A stretch of DNA of 64,000 nt from Mya arenaria (lineage: Eukaryota; Mollusca; Bivalvia; Myida; Myidae). Below the pieces are notes generated by a model, which saw nothing but the letters and a program-made list of their open reading frames with translations, ran no database searches and was not told the DNA's origin. Position numbers and translations under genes: made by a program. The DNA lies in the NCBI RefSeq assembly GCF_026914265.1, contig NC_069126.1, forward strand, positions 28,848,854-28,912,853, written 5' to 3'. Below are positions 38,421 through 51,200 of this stretch, piece by piece (positions within the stretch are counted from its first letter, which is position 1; the number at the start of each line of letters is the position of its first letter).

Positions 38421-41400
38421 CCTTGCCTCGAATACAAATAGAAAAAGGGCGCTCACATCATGATATGTTAATAAGCTCATATATATATATATATATATTT
38501 GAACATAATTGACGCTTAAAAATGACTACTATTAAAACAGCCAATTTCTTCTATCCATATTTCAGGCAGGGTTTGCTTTTAATGCTTCTATACATTCGTA
38601 TGTTTTTGAACAGCCGCATTTGATTTAAAAGCAAAGCCCACTGATGATTATACTACAATTGTATACATTGCTGTATACATTATCTTCATCCAATAGTTTT
38701 GGACAACCTCATTCTTTGCTGAGTATAATAGCACTTATATATTGTTAAGTCATGAACAAAATGAATTCGCAATATTATTTTCTGTTTGAACTGATGCGTG
38801 TTATATTTCAATGTGAACAAGTACCGTTATCTACATCAAGTCGATACTGAGAAAAATGGTAAAAATTTGAATGAATTGCTTTATGTATGACCGTGCTTTA
38901 ATGCTGATATAATATTTAAGAACCTAACCGTGATACATTGCGGTTGTTTAATGTTATTATAAATAAACAAAAATGATCCTGATATAAAGCCCAGTTATTT
39001 AATAATGTATGTTACTCGGGTCATATATCTTGACAATAGTAACATACATTTGTTATCAAACGTTGCAGTATGTGGCACATTACGGGCCATAAATACCGAT
39101 CAAATCAATCAAGGTGACGATGTGTGGCTAGAGTTTTCAATTATTCGAAGTCATAACACAAGTTTGGTCCAATGGTGGAAATACACAAATAATATAGACA
39201 CTACCTTACCTCGTTACTCTATTGACATTCAACATGACCGTGTCATGTTGATAATACGTATCTTCACAGTCGGGGATAACGGTGAATATTCACATCTCAA
39301 CTGTCATTCCTTAAATGAGTTGCCTTTCGGCAATCGCTGATATCGTCTAATGAAAATAGCATCTTCGGATATGTTCAGATCGCGAATCAACGCATCAGTA
39401 TACATGGATTTTTTTTTTGTTACTGCTTGTTTTGTGTCAGCAGGTCCCGTAAAAAAATATCAATGTTTTAGAAAGTGTTAACTCATGATATGTTAAATGA
39501 ATTGTTGCAACTTGTGTTTCATTCTTACTTTCAAAAGTGATTTCAAGTGGTTGATCTTTTTCCGTGTTATTGTGAAGTCATTTTACAGAATTGGTAAGAA
39601 AGGATTACAGTAAAGTATTCTTAAATGAAATGAATTATTTTTTTTAATATTTTTTTAATGAACTTTTGGTGTAAAAATTTACCGGGATATGAAAGCAGTT
39701 TGACTGGTCAAAGAATTTCTTTCGGACTCCACACACTTTGACCAGCCCAATCATACCCCGAATATAACATCAACCCCGCAATTCATTCCTTAAATATTGA
39801 GTGAGTTTAGGAACACGCACGGTGTTATACTGTAAAGGAAGACGTTTAGTAGTCGCGTTTAACGATCTAGTCATTATGACTTGTTATCTATTAAAGATGC
39901 ACTCTAAATCCTTAAAAAATGTACCACAATTAATAAAATTGTCTTTATTTACCACAAAGCATGAATAAATATCACAAACAATGGTGCTTATGAAGGATAC
40001 CGAGACTAATTTCAAAATACAGATGCAGCAAACACGGTATTTCTACCTTATGAGACGATAGTTGGTCAAAGTAAATCTTTTAGCACTCACCAATCAATTA
40101 GGTAATGTGTGCGTTTTCAGCTATTAAATATACATTTACAACCTTATTACCGATAACTTATATTTTCCATAAATGCATTATTTAGTAAGTAGTTAAAGGT
40201 TGATCACTTGAGATTTTTGTTAAATATACTTATTTCTCAATTGCTTTTAAATAAGAATGTCACTTTAGTTTTGTCCTACTTATTTGGTCAACCTTCAAGT
40301 TTCTCATTTAAGCGGCTTATTCCTTATAAGTTGCTGAAACAAGAAAGTTCTTCATTTATACTAGACTAATTTAATCAATGATGATGATTGATATCATTTT
40401 TGTACCAATAGTTAGCAGCATTTTTAAAAATCACATATCGATCGGCGATTTACGTGCCGTTCGTTTAGAGAACTCGCCAATATATTGGCCGTGCAAATCA
40501 AATTTAAAACAAAATGGTTTGTATGATTATGTTGTACAAAAGCGTTGTTTTTTTTAAACAGTGTAGTACGCGGTACGCTGGCTTTACCATACTGCGGTCT
40601 GCTAAGATATCACATTATTTTAAAATGGAAAAGTTGGTTTTATACTGACAAGAGTTTTGCATGCAGAAGTCAACGCTCGTACTTGAGTGAAGGAAAATAA
40701 GTCAACAATTTGTTTGGCCTGACAGTATTTCATAAAATAATGGTTGATATATTGTTAATATTATAATCTGTATTTAGCCGTATCAAGGCCAATACATGAA
40801 ACGAAAGCCTTTGTAAGATGTTCCCAAACAAACAATAAAACAAACACATACGAATATCAGGATAAAATTTAGCTAAAGAAACAGAGAAGAAAAATATACA
40901 TGTCAAAAACTGACACAATATAACTACATATATTCAATACGCTTCCGTTCTTACGCGTACATATTTCAACGGCAGTGGCAAAAAAATGCTCGATTAAAAT
41001 GGACGTGCTTTATTTGTAAACAAAAATGATTTCAACCATTATATGTGTTTTCATTTTAATTTAAAGAAAATAAAGCGTAGCTCAGCTATGTAAGCATTAA
41101 CCTATATACTTCTTGCAAGTTTTGAAATCGTTAAAGGAATTAATACTGTGAAAGATTGTTGAGGAGGACAAGAATACCACGGAAACACATAACACTTAAC
41201 ATCAATGGCTACAATTGATATACTTATTATTATGTGCTCTCTCATACAATTGCGTTGTCATTGTTATTGCTTATTTCTTGGAAGAGCCAACTCTAGAACA
41301 ATATGAACAGTTCTACTTTCCATGAAAAAGATGATTTCCAAAGGAGGTTTCTGTGCGAAAATAAGATGTACTCTTACAGTAGTCTGCATCAGAATAAAGA

Positions 41401-44400
41401 GTAGTAAATTGTTTTTGACCAAGAAATGACAAAGTATCTAACATAGATTTAATAACGAAACACGCAAACATGTATTTGAAATATACGTTTTTTTAATACA
41501 TTGTGCAATCGTAATTTACATTTCAGAGCCAAATGTCCCTTCCATAATTCCCCAATTCCCTGACAACGTTACCATCCCAGAGTTGGATTGTGAACGATGC
41601 CTGGTGGGAAAGGTTGGCGTCTATATGAACGTGGAATGTATTGTGCTTGGAGTCAGCAAGGAAGACCTGGTAAACACCTTACTTCTCTCTATTTAATATT
41701 TATTCAATCATATTTGTATTTCAATTTGCGCCACTAACGATGAAGGAAATGCATACAAACGTTCTTCGAAATGGCACCTAATAAACAATATATATAAACA
41801 AATATATTCCATCTGTATCAATTGCAATTTATAAGCCAGAATGACCACTCCTCTTCATGAACAAAGTGCTGACTTGCATAATGTAGGACGGACATTAACA
41901 TTGTATTTCTTTTCCGAGGCATTTTACCTTTGTTTGTTTTTTATTCCAACCATAGTAGATGTACATATTTTGACCGAATTCACTTCGTACGTTCTATGTT
42001 AAATGTTAAGGCCAATAAGAATTTGGTTAGATCTCCCGTCATATGATGCACCATGAATGTTGTTCGATAATAGTGTGATCTTGTAAAACATATTTTGTGA
42101 TTTCTGGTTGGTACTGAGTAATGTATTAGAGTTATATGAAGTTGTTAAAGGAAATGAAGTTCAAGCTCAAGAAAAATGGACAAGATGTTCCCAATCTGAC
42201 CGTGGAAGGCTCTCCATTGTATCGAGCATTGTATGAATACATGCCAAGTGAAGAAGATACAGATCATACCGTTACTTGCGAGGCTACTATAGATGGACAA
42301 CAGCCCAAAACAGTTTCAATCACTCTTATTGTTTTGCGTAAGTCTTTTTTCTTACTTCAATCATATTGTATTACTTGAAAATATATTTACACTATGTGAT
42401 AAAGAAAAACCAGAAGCAGTGCAACGTTACATTGTTTTAATTCCAATCACGAAGGGCAAGCAAATGAATGTCCCACGACTTTACGACCATCAGCAGTTAA
42501 CGAGCCTATCTCTAAACGTCACATACTGGTTTAAGAATCATTTTGACTGTATCGCATCATTAAAAATGCTGAAAGTGAAACAACTTGGCGACAATAAATT
42601 TGCTATTTTAGTTCAATTGATTGTCATTGTGAATAATGACATACTGTTAGTTCGGCAAACAACTTTGATACAACATTATAATTATAAAGAAATAGATCTA
42701 ATTAAAAAATACTTGTACCAATTAAGTGAGATGTTGTATATTCAGATATCAAATGCATTTTATAACATCTGTGAATACTCACCAATAAGTACAAAATGGT
42801 AGTTAAAATTTGTACAATAAGAATACCGATTCAATGGGAAACTACTATGAACTCATTTCATCTAATGATCATTTAGTTTGGACTATATGAAGTAAGAAAG
42901 TGTGTTTAAAAAAACAGATAATAACTTAAAGTTCATATTTTACCAACAGGGAAACCATCGATACCTACATTTACGCTGCCGGAATCAATCAAAGAAGGAA
43001 ATCATGCACATATTATTTGCAAAACCTTCAATGCCCGACCGGAGCCAAGACTCTACTTCATGTACAATTCAACAACATACAATACAAGCAACAGCTTTTC
43101 AAAACTAAAAGACGATAAAACAATTGATGCTGAAACCGAATTAGAAAACAGTTTTAGCAGATATGACAATACCAGGAATTTAACTTGTTGTGTTGAGTTT
43201 AGAGAGTATGACAAAAACACACCGAAAATGAAAACAAATTGCTCGACTTCTGCCATTGATGTTTTATGTAAGTAAATCTAAGTTACACAGTTCGTTATGT
43301 AAAACCGGATTGAAATGGCAAATTTAATCCAAATTTCATCCTTACAAAGCAACTTGTTTTTGTTTGTTCTTTCAACCAGTCCCACCGAAGTTTTTACAGC
43401 TTGAAGAATTAAATCGAGTCAACGATGACAAAGGTAATGCAATACTTCTACTGCAGTGTAAAAGCGACGTATCAAATCCAGTTAGTCAAATAAGATGGGA
43501 CATAACGTCTAATGTTCAATACAATTCCACACAGAAAAAAGAAAGGGTTCACGAATTATCAGGATATACAATGACTGAGGTAATATATAATTGAGATCTT
43601 CTTATTCATTTGTGTGTACACTAACACATAACGTCTTGTGAATAAAACTTTTTTATAAACGTGTGGTGTTGCAAACAAGGCACCGCCTGGAATTAATTGT
43701 AAGAGTGAGAATTGATAATAATATAAAAGTTTGATGTTATAATAACGCTAATTATTTCTTATTTTCAACATTTTGTCTGTTTAATGAAATAAACAGCTGT
43801 AAGCAGAAATAAGTGGTTTAGTTTCAGTTCTGTAAGCAGGACGTTTAAGAATCCCTATGTGTTACTAAAAAAGCATTGTCATTTTGTCAAGCTTATTGGT
43901 ATTTTATGTTATTATTGTTTAAAACATTTTTTGGCATGACACCAATAATATGACAATTTCAAAAAAGGTATTTCATTCTGTTTGAATGTTTTTCTATGAT
44001 GTTTACATGCGATTTGAGATTATACTAAATAATATGAGTATTGATCAAATCCATTGAAATAACATTTTATATTGTAATACAATATCAATGTTAAATTGTT
44101 TATGTTACTTGTCAATTTGCAGACTTTATCTGCCAACCTAACACGACGTAACAATGGAGAAACAGTATCGTGTTACATAGAAAATCCTAAGTTCGTAGAA
44201 ATCAAAGTAATAGAAGCCTATAAGCTCAACATAACATGTAAGTGAACACTGCATTATTTGATCATCCTTTAATAAGTGTAACCATAGGATGCAAAGTTTG
44301 AAAGGAAAAAGCGGAACGCCCAACATCAAAAGCTCTTACAATGATCCTTTTTGAATGAAAATGGCCGAAATCTAACCGATACAATGACCTTTTTTAATGC

Positions 44401-47400
44401 ATATAGAGTAAGGCCTAACATGCATTCATCGTTTAAAACACAAACAATGACCCTTTTGGATTGTTATTGTATTAAGACCTACCGAACTTCAGTATCAACG
44501 AATCTAACAATGGCCCTTAGGTATTGGAATGCACATAAATTCAGGTATAACCGAAACTCAATATCCCAAACTCCTATATTGGCCCTAGTTAAATGCAAAT
44601 GAATTAACGTGTACTCAACTAGGGACATTGATAGAGTTTTAGATACTGAATGCCTGTGAGGCATCAAACCAAGCATATTTAAATACGGTCATTGTTACAG
44701 CTTCTGCTGCTAGGCATTCGGTAAGCCTGTTTCATCTCTACATGTTTATTAAAATAAATATGATGTCATAAAACAAATTTTCGTTTAAAAGATAGCAATT
44801 ATGACTTTAATCACGTTGCTTTTATAAATAAAGTTCTGACTTATCGGCTCTATGATTTCTTTTTTACGCTTACAGACAAACCGTTTATCAGCTTTTCTCC
44901 CAGGTCCCCAGTTAACACCTACGTAGGTGACAGTGCAAGCTTTTTATGTCAATGTGACGCAAACCCACCAGCTAAGATGGAGTGGCTTCACACGCCTTCA
45001 AACAAAACAAGTACTTGCATGTTTCTTTTTTAGTGGGTCATAAATCGTCTTTTATTTTGTTTAAATGAGCAACATTTGCACTTTTAAAGCAATAGGATCA
45101 TTACCATGTTCAGAATACTGAAGTCTGAAGGGAAAGAGGCAAGTATATCCTAAACGAATAACCTGCTTTTTCAGGTAAAAGGACTAAAGTCAGCATAGAA
45201 TTGAACATGCAATTTCACTCCACTGGTAGTCATAACTTAACGTGTACTGCAAGAAACACAATTGGATCGGCGGAAAATGAACTGCTCATCTTGGTCAAAG
45301 GTATGTACACGTGGGTGAACATCTCCTTTGATGTTAACGAGGAGGCAGGACCGTAAACGATTCTTATCAACATGGATAAGGCCTACCCTTAACACTGAAC
45401 GGAGTCAATGCTGATTAAAATCATTTGCGGTTGTTTGGTGGTTCTTTGTATGTTGTGCTAACCGTTAAGTGAGACGGACGAAAACTTATATGTAAAAACC
45501 TAAAACATATATAATTTGTTACAATGACCTTAAACTATAAAAGTGAGTGATATGTTTGTATCAATTTTTAAAGATCTGTAACAGAATTAAAATCAATTAT
45601 TTATACATTCTTAGACAAAATAATTAAAAGATTAATTGGGAATAATAATATGGAAAGGTTATGCGTTTGTCGATTGGGAAAATAATGACGGCTATTAAAC
45701 TAATGAACACAAACCCTGCAACTTCAAAGAAATCGCCCGCACTTCTCACTAAGTTACGCTTAATGTATTATATCGATTCCTCATATCATACTTGCTATGT
45801 ATGGATGCATCCGAAGGATGGCTTTTCCAGCATTGCGGTCGCAGTGTTAAACGTTATATGTATTATATTGCATTTATTGTAGAAAAATCATCTCAACCAA
45901 CAATACCGAGTCCAAGGCCTTCCTCACCACCCAGCGGTAAAGACAACTCTTCCTCTATGTTGATCGGAATAATTTGCGGTTGTCTAGCGTTAACAATCGT
46001 TTTGATAGCCTTCGGGTGCGCGATTGTATCGAAAAGACGAAAGAAAACACGGACGAGAGAAGGTACTTATAATGTGCATATTCAGAAGCGAATATCGTAA
46101 ATTCTTCTTAATCAAAATTACATTAATAAAAATGTTTCAAACAAGTAACAATTGTTTAAAATGTTAAAAGATAACAGCAACATGGTTTGTGCAAATAATA
46201 GCTTTACATTTAAACATTATTTAAAACCTATGTTCGGCTTGGATTTACAAAATTATGTTAAACTAGGTATCTGCCAGTTGTTTTGTGTCTCTTTATAAAT
46301 CTTAATTCAATATCAGCAAAGTTTAAGAACATCAAACCATTTTGTATGAGTTCCTTAACACCATCAATGACTGAAATCTCCGTGGACCAAATGAAAAGAC
46401 ATTTTGTAATTATTGACGTAGAACATAGTAAATGTCAGGGGCGAATGCTGTATTGGATGTTGAATGACCGTTAAATGACTGTAGAAACACTGGTGGTTAT
46501 ATAATCAAAACATCCATAATCTATGCTTATGATGCAGGCAAATTGTTTCCTACATGACCTTTCATTCTTCGTCTGTTCATTTTGAAGACTTGTGTACGAT
46601 TATTTTATAAAACATTGATTTTAGCAGTTTTGTCACTGATTTGTTGCTGATTAAGTACTTTTTTTATTCCGTAAGAATCTACCAACAAAGCGTTTAGTGA
46701 TTTAGGTACGAAGTAAATTTTATAAATACTGACTTTTATTACGATGCGAGCAGATATGTACAAGTGTAAACTTACGAAGCCGAACTGTTAGAATAAATGC
46801 CAGTTACGAAAGAAATGCTCATAGTTTTATCAATCAGTAACTAAATGGTGAAATATTTTATTTTTTTAAAAGGACCCGATAATCTCGGTGGAATCAACCA
46901 TGGTGATGCTTGTGTTGTTCAAAAGGAGGAGCGACAGGCTGCAAAACCTCAGGTACGAAAGTTAATCAGTCTTAAAAGTACTCTACACGTAGTGTATATG
47001 TCTTTAAATATGTGTAGTGAATATATCTTAAACTCCATGCACTATTATATTTAAAACTCAACGTTGGTCTGCAGATCTCTGTAATTATTATGTCTTACGG
47101 TCAGCCAATTAAAATTTACATTTTTTCTTTCATTTACTGTATTGAATATGTCTTTAACTGGCTGAAGTAAGAATGTCTTCAACTACCTGTAGTGAATGTG
47201 TCTTAAACTACATTTAATAAATAAGTCTTAAACTCAATGTAGTGAATAAGCCTTAAATTGCCTATAGTGAATATGTCTTATACTGCCTGTAGTGAAAACG
47301 GCTTAAACTACATTTAATGAATAAGTATCCAACTGCCTGTAGTAAGTATGTTTTCAACTGCCTGTAGTGAATATGTTTTTACCGCCTGTAGTGAATATGT

Positions 47401-48218
47401 ATTCAACTGCCAGTAGTGAATATGTTTCCAACTGCCTGTAGTGAATATGTTTTTACCGCCTGTAGTGAATATGCATTCAACTGCCAGTAGTGAATATGTC
47501 TTAAACTACATGCGGTGAATACATGTATATCTTAAACTCACTGTAGTCAATATATCTGCAACTCTTTGTAGTTATTATGTCTTACGGTCAGTTATTTTAA
47601 TATGTCTTTGACTTCCTGTAGTGAATATGTCTTAAACTTCTTTTATTTAATATGTCTTAAATTCCCTGAAGTGTATCTGCCTTGTAGTCCTTGTAATAAA
47701 TTGTCTTCAACTCCCTGCAGTGAAAATATTGAAACTCACAGTATTTATTTGTCTTCAACTCCCTTTAGTGAATATGTTTGAAACTCCCTGTAGTTATATG
47801 TCTTCAATTTCCTGCTGTTTGTTAATATGCCTTATACGCAATGTAGTTATATGGTTTAAACTCACTGGAGTTGAACTATCATATACTCCTTGTAATGTTT
47901 TGCACTATTGAATTAATGAATCCCATCGCCGTAACGAGTTGGTAACGAACTGCTGAATAGGTAGTAAATATAAATTATTATGTTTAAAAAAACCATGCAG
48001 TTTGTTCCATATACTGATCTCTGAATGATGATACGTAAACGTTGTTTGTTTTACGTTCCTTATAAAGTTGTGTGTTTTACTGAATGTAGACCGAGGAAGG
48101 AGCACTCATCTACGCTGATCTTGATCTACCAGCAGAGGGTTCCACACGAGTGAAGCCAACAGTGAATTTAGAGGCTAGAACTACATACGTTTCAATCGAT
48201 TTTTCCTCAGCTAAATGA
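38125..48218 (+). CDS. Ig-domain receptor B, paralogue of A, shorter tail, 11 exons
   Basis: Exons: 38125-38194, 41527-41669, 42130-42337, 42950-43267, 43380-43579, 44123-44237, 44876-45010, 45175-45300, 45883-46062, 46873-46952, 48090-48218; all GT/AG; 567 residues. Exons 1-8 have exactly the lengths and phases of gene A. Signal peptide MDYISLICKIVYILFCLPSH; four Ig-like domains (Cys in NVECIVLG / HTVTCEAT, IICKTF / LTCCVEF, LLQCKSD / VSCYIEN, FLCQCDANPPAKMEW / LTCTARN); P/S stalk; transmembrane helix LIGIICGCLALTIVLIAFG; basic SKRRKK. Exon 10 is 80 bp against 122 bp in A and lacks both its tyrosines (PDNL in place of PVYDNL; the VEYACV segment is gone). Exon 11 keeps Y533 (LIYADL) and Y558 (TTYVSI). 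Poly(A) signal near 48380. It probably arose by tandem duplication and now signals through two sites rather than four (inference). Confidence 0.8.
39069..39340 (+). pseudogene. Orphan V-set-like Ig exon in intron 1 of gene B
   Basis: After a fair acceptor (CGTTGCAG) the frame encodes VCGTLRAINTDQ, DDVWLEFSI, SLVQWWKYT, RVMLIIRIFTVGDNGEYSHLNC, then runs to a TGA at 39338-39340. The W-W-K strand and D-x-G-x-Y before a Cys are V-set hallmarks. The entry phase suits the signal-peptide exon. I cannot find a clear donor before the stop, and Y-x-C spacing is disturbed (YSHLNC), so it is probably decayed, or a secreted single-Ig isoform. Gene A has no counterpart that I can see. Confidence 0.6.
39341..39890. 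other. Intron 1 of gene B, no feature seen
   Basis: AT-rich sequence after the orphan Ig exon. No open frame or repeat recognised. Confidence 0.35.
39891..40268. mobile_element. TTAA element, family shared with 60169-60543
   Basis: Starts TTAAAGATGCACTCTAAAT and ends (other strand) CTAAAGTGACATTCTTATT. Its interior matches the copy at 60169-60543: ATGAATAAAT, AATGGT.CT.ATGAAGGATAC, GGTATTTCTGCC-like, GTAAATCTTTTAGCA.TCACCAATCA, ATATTTTCCATAA.TGCATTA and GTAAGTAGTT. About 370 bp and non-coding. The right TTAA has mutated. Confidence 0.75.
40269..41526. other. Rest of intron 1 of gene B
   Basis: No feature seen apart from patches similar to gene A intron 1 just before exon 2 (for example around 41150-41400 against 24490-24740). 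Confidence 0.4.
44325..44590 (+). repeat. Degenerate tandem repeat in intron 6 of gene B
   Basis: Four units of about 65-80 bp, each with ACAATG(A/G)CC(C/T)TT followed by AATGCA and ACC(G/T)A-type blocks. It is related to the two-unit repeat in intron 6 of gene A. Confidence 0.55.
45381..45485 (+). pseudogene. Decayed duplicate of the transmembrane exon (gene B intron 8)
   Basis: From ATG at 45408 it reads MLIKIICGCLVVLCMLC then a stop. It aligns with functional exon 9 and with the relic in gene A (29131). The preceding GGCCTACCC matches the stalk codons AGGCCT of the intact exon. Confidence 0.7.
46063..46100 (+). other. In-frame read-through tail after exon 9 of gene B
   Basis: If the donor GAAG|GTACTT is skipped, the frame continues GTYNVHIQKRIS and stops. 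Ten of the twelve residues at this site match or closely resemble gene A (GSYSVHIQERQP), although it would be intron under the main model. Confidence 0.5.
46975..47900 (+). repeat. Diverged minisatellite in intron 10 of gene B
   Basis: About 30 degenerate 25-bp units with CTGTAGTGAATATGTCTT cores, at the same intron position as the homogeneous array in gene A. Confidence 0.85.
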
Positions 48219-51200
48219 AGGGATCTGGGTTAGACGATTAAATGACCCATTTACTATTTGTTTTAAATAGACTTTACACATGAAACAGTTCTTGATAGTT
48301 GGGTAGCTTCTGTAAAATTTGAATGTAGTTTTGTCACTTTTCAATAGGGTGGGACCGACGCCACATATAATTTATAAAAAATAAATAAAAAAGAGCACTA
48401 GTGCGAACATAGATTAACATGAATACTGACGATGTACCATTAGCTTTTATTATATGCATTATGCTGATCATTTGACAAATTGGGAAAGGGCCGTAACTGA
48501 TGGACAATCTCTTCGCTGATTAACTGATGGGTTTGAACGATGTTACATTGCAATGTTTGTTTTAAGTATGTCTTCTTTGTAAAATTGTGTAAATATTTTC
48601 TCTTGCAATAATGTATGATGCTGACTTTTATTTTATAATGTATCTAGAACTTTATAACCTAAACCAAACATCGGTTCCCTTAAGAACGGCGATTATTTTG
48701 ATTAAATCTCATTCAAATGTCACAGAGTACACAGTCCTTTTAATACTTCATGTGAAATTATTTCTGTTTATGTTTGGTATTTCGTTTATTAATTTGAAAA
48801 CTATAGACAAAACTCGGTCGAAGTCGTTGGAACCTTAGAAAATGCTTCGAGATAGCAAAAACTCGATATAACTCAAAACAGAAAACATATCTAACTAAAC
48901 ACAAAAACATAAACAAAAATCGGCATAACCGAACCTTCTAGATAACAGAGCTCGACATAGCGAGTTTTGAATGAATTGCATTTTGTCAAAATGATTATGA
49001 AGCCACTGCACTGCTTCAATATATTTTGGGAAGTTAGAAAACCTTTTACTATTCATTAAAATGTATTCACAATGCCGTTTTCTATGTGTTGTATGTTTGC
49101 AATACAACTGTTCATCAAACTCCACAAAATGCTTACTTCGGTTACTTCCCTTTGCCATTCAGAAATCACTGCAGCCACGCATGATTAAAATTATGTGACG
49201 ACACTTAAAAAATATTTCACTTTTAAATTTGTACATTTTTAATCGAAGTTTAAGAACAAAGGTATTTAAGGAACATAACTCATGTATCATTAGGAACTCC
49301 TTGGTCATTTTTATCGCAAACAACCTCGGATGTATATGGACGGTTTACAATGTCAAAAATCGGTTCCTTTTAACTACGCTGTAAGTAGATCGCATAGTAA
49401 TTTCAATTTAACAGTTAAACTTAATGACTTAGCAGTTAAACTCTTGGGAAGCATAATTTAGTTGCAATAATACACTTCACTGGCGATCAATTTAAACTTA
49501 GATATACAAATACTAGCTAAGACACCTCATTTCACAAAGTTGTACGATCTCCTTCTACTGATGCACCGGCATGCACCCGTCGTTATTATCGACAACAATG
49601 GCTGAGGTGCTCCGAATGCTCATGTATAACAGGATACGTGTAAAAATAATTATTTCTTAAAAACGCATCTGAAATCCATCTATTTGCATACGTGGTGGCA
49701 GTTCTCTTATCTGCACGTCCACGGAGATCATTGAGTAAGGAATTGTCAGGTCATATGTCGGATCCAATCGAAAATTGTTTATGTGAGAAGAGGAAGTCCT
49801 GAATTCGTTTAAAACAACTATTTCTAACTAACCGTTATGGCTTAATCGACATTCACATCTCAAAAGCTTCATAAAGGCGTAAATAAACTGATTCAGTGTC
49901 GAGATTAAGTCTGTCTTCAATAAAAGAACATGAATAACTGTCCCGAACTCAAATATATGCCCATGTGTACGTGTTAAAGGCGATGAACGAGTGGAAGTAA
50001 CACATTAGACTGGCTTACTCATCTTTCTCCTCAGTATAATCCGAACTGTTTCCTTTGTGTTGTGATTCCTCCAGGAGATATAGGCTTTAATGTATTCGTA
50101 GTTTGGCCGCAGTCACGCCCGCAGTGCTCCTACCGACACTTAAATACTGGTTTGAGGTGTTATCATTCTTCGTAGGACAATTTCTTGAATCAACTTGTTC
50201 CAACGCACCATCTGCATCCCTAGCTGTGGCGACAGTAACACCAATTCTGACCGTAGACACGAATTTGAAGACTAGTCTTCGCGTTGTCCGCGACTTTTAA
50301 TGCTTGTCACATTACGTAGAATACCATCGTATAGAATATCGCCGTTAAAAAGCGTTAAAGAAAGGTCGCCGGTAAATAGAGGTGACAAAACTGTAACTTC
50401 ATAAACCCTGTGAAAATAAAAGATCGAAGAAATAAAAACAAGATATTATTCATGAATAAAATTGATGATTGAAGAGATTGGAGCATGAAGTGCTAGGGAA
50501 TGTTGCCAGTTTTACCTTTGCATTCCTGTCAATGAACTTGATATTTTAGACCGAGTCTGATGTGTTCATATACATAAGATGTATTTTGCGCTCTCGGAGG
50601 ACCGAATTATGAAATGAAAGAATTATGTCCGTCTTTAATTTTATCTGTTATTCATGTTTTGTTAACTCACTATTTTAAGAAAACAATAACAATATATTTC
50701 GAAATATATTGAATAGATATGTTAAATGGCTATTACGTCAAAGCTATCCCAAATGCTTCCTAGAATAACTTCACTCAAGTAAATTTCACCAACCAGCTAA
50801 TGAACTTTAATATCAACCCTCAAGCACACTTTATGAATGTCTGATAACACTTTGCATTTTCAATACTTTCTTCGACATATAATAATGACAAGGTAATTTG
50901 CTGTCAAACCAAGAGTTTGCAACTGCGCATTAAAGCAACACTTTTAGTTGAGAATTAAACATTGGTCATTTATATATTCAATGTACGTAATGATTTTAAC
51001 AAATATACTACTTTTAATCTGATATTATGTTGGAAGCAGCTTTTAGAAATCAGAATAGTTTATTTAACACTATAATAAATATGGTTTTCTTTACTATAAA
51101 ACAGCAATATTGTTTAAATGTTAAATTCCATTTATTCTTCGTAACAAGTTTTTAAATACAATTTCAAAATTAGTTTAATGAAACGCGTATACTCCTCTGA

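Noticed and set aside
42293..42802. 169-codon frame in gene B
   Set aside because: It runs from exon 3 in the wrong frame through intron 3; the aligned gene A intron does not preserve it.
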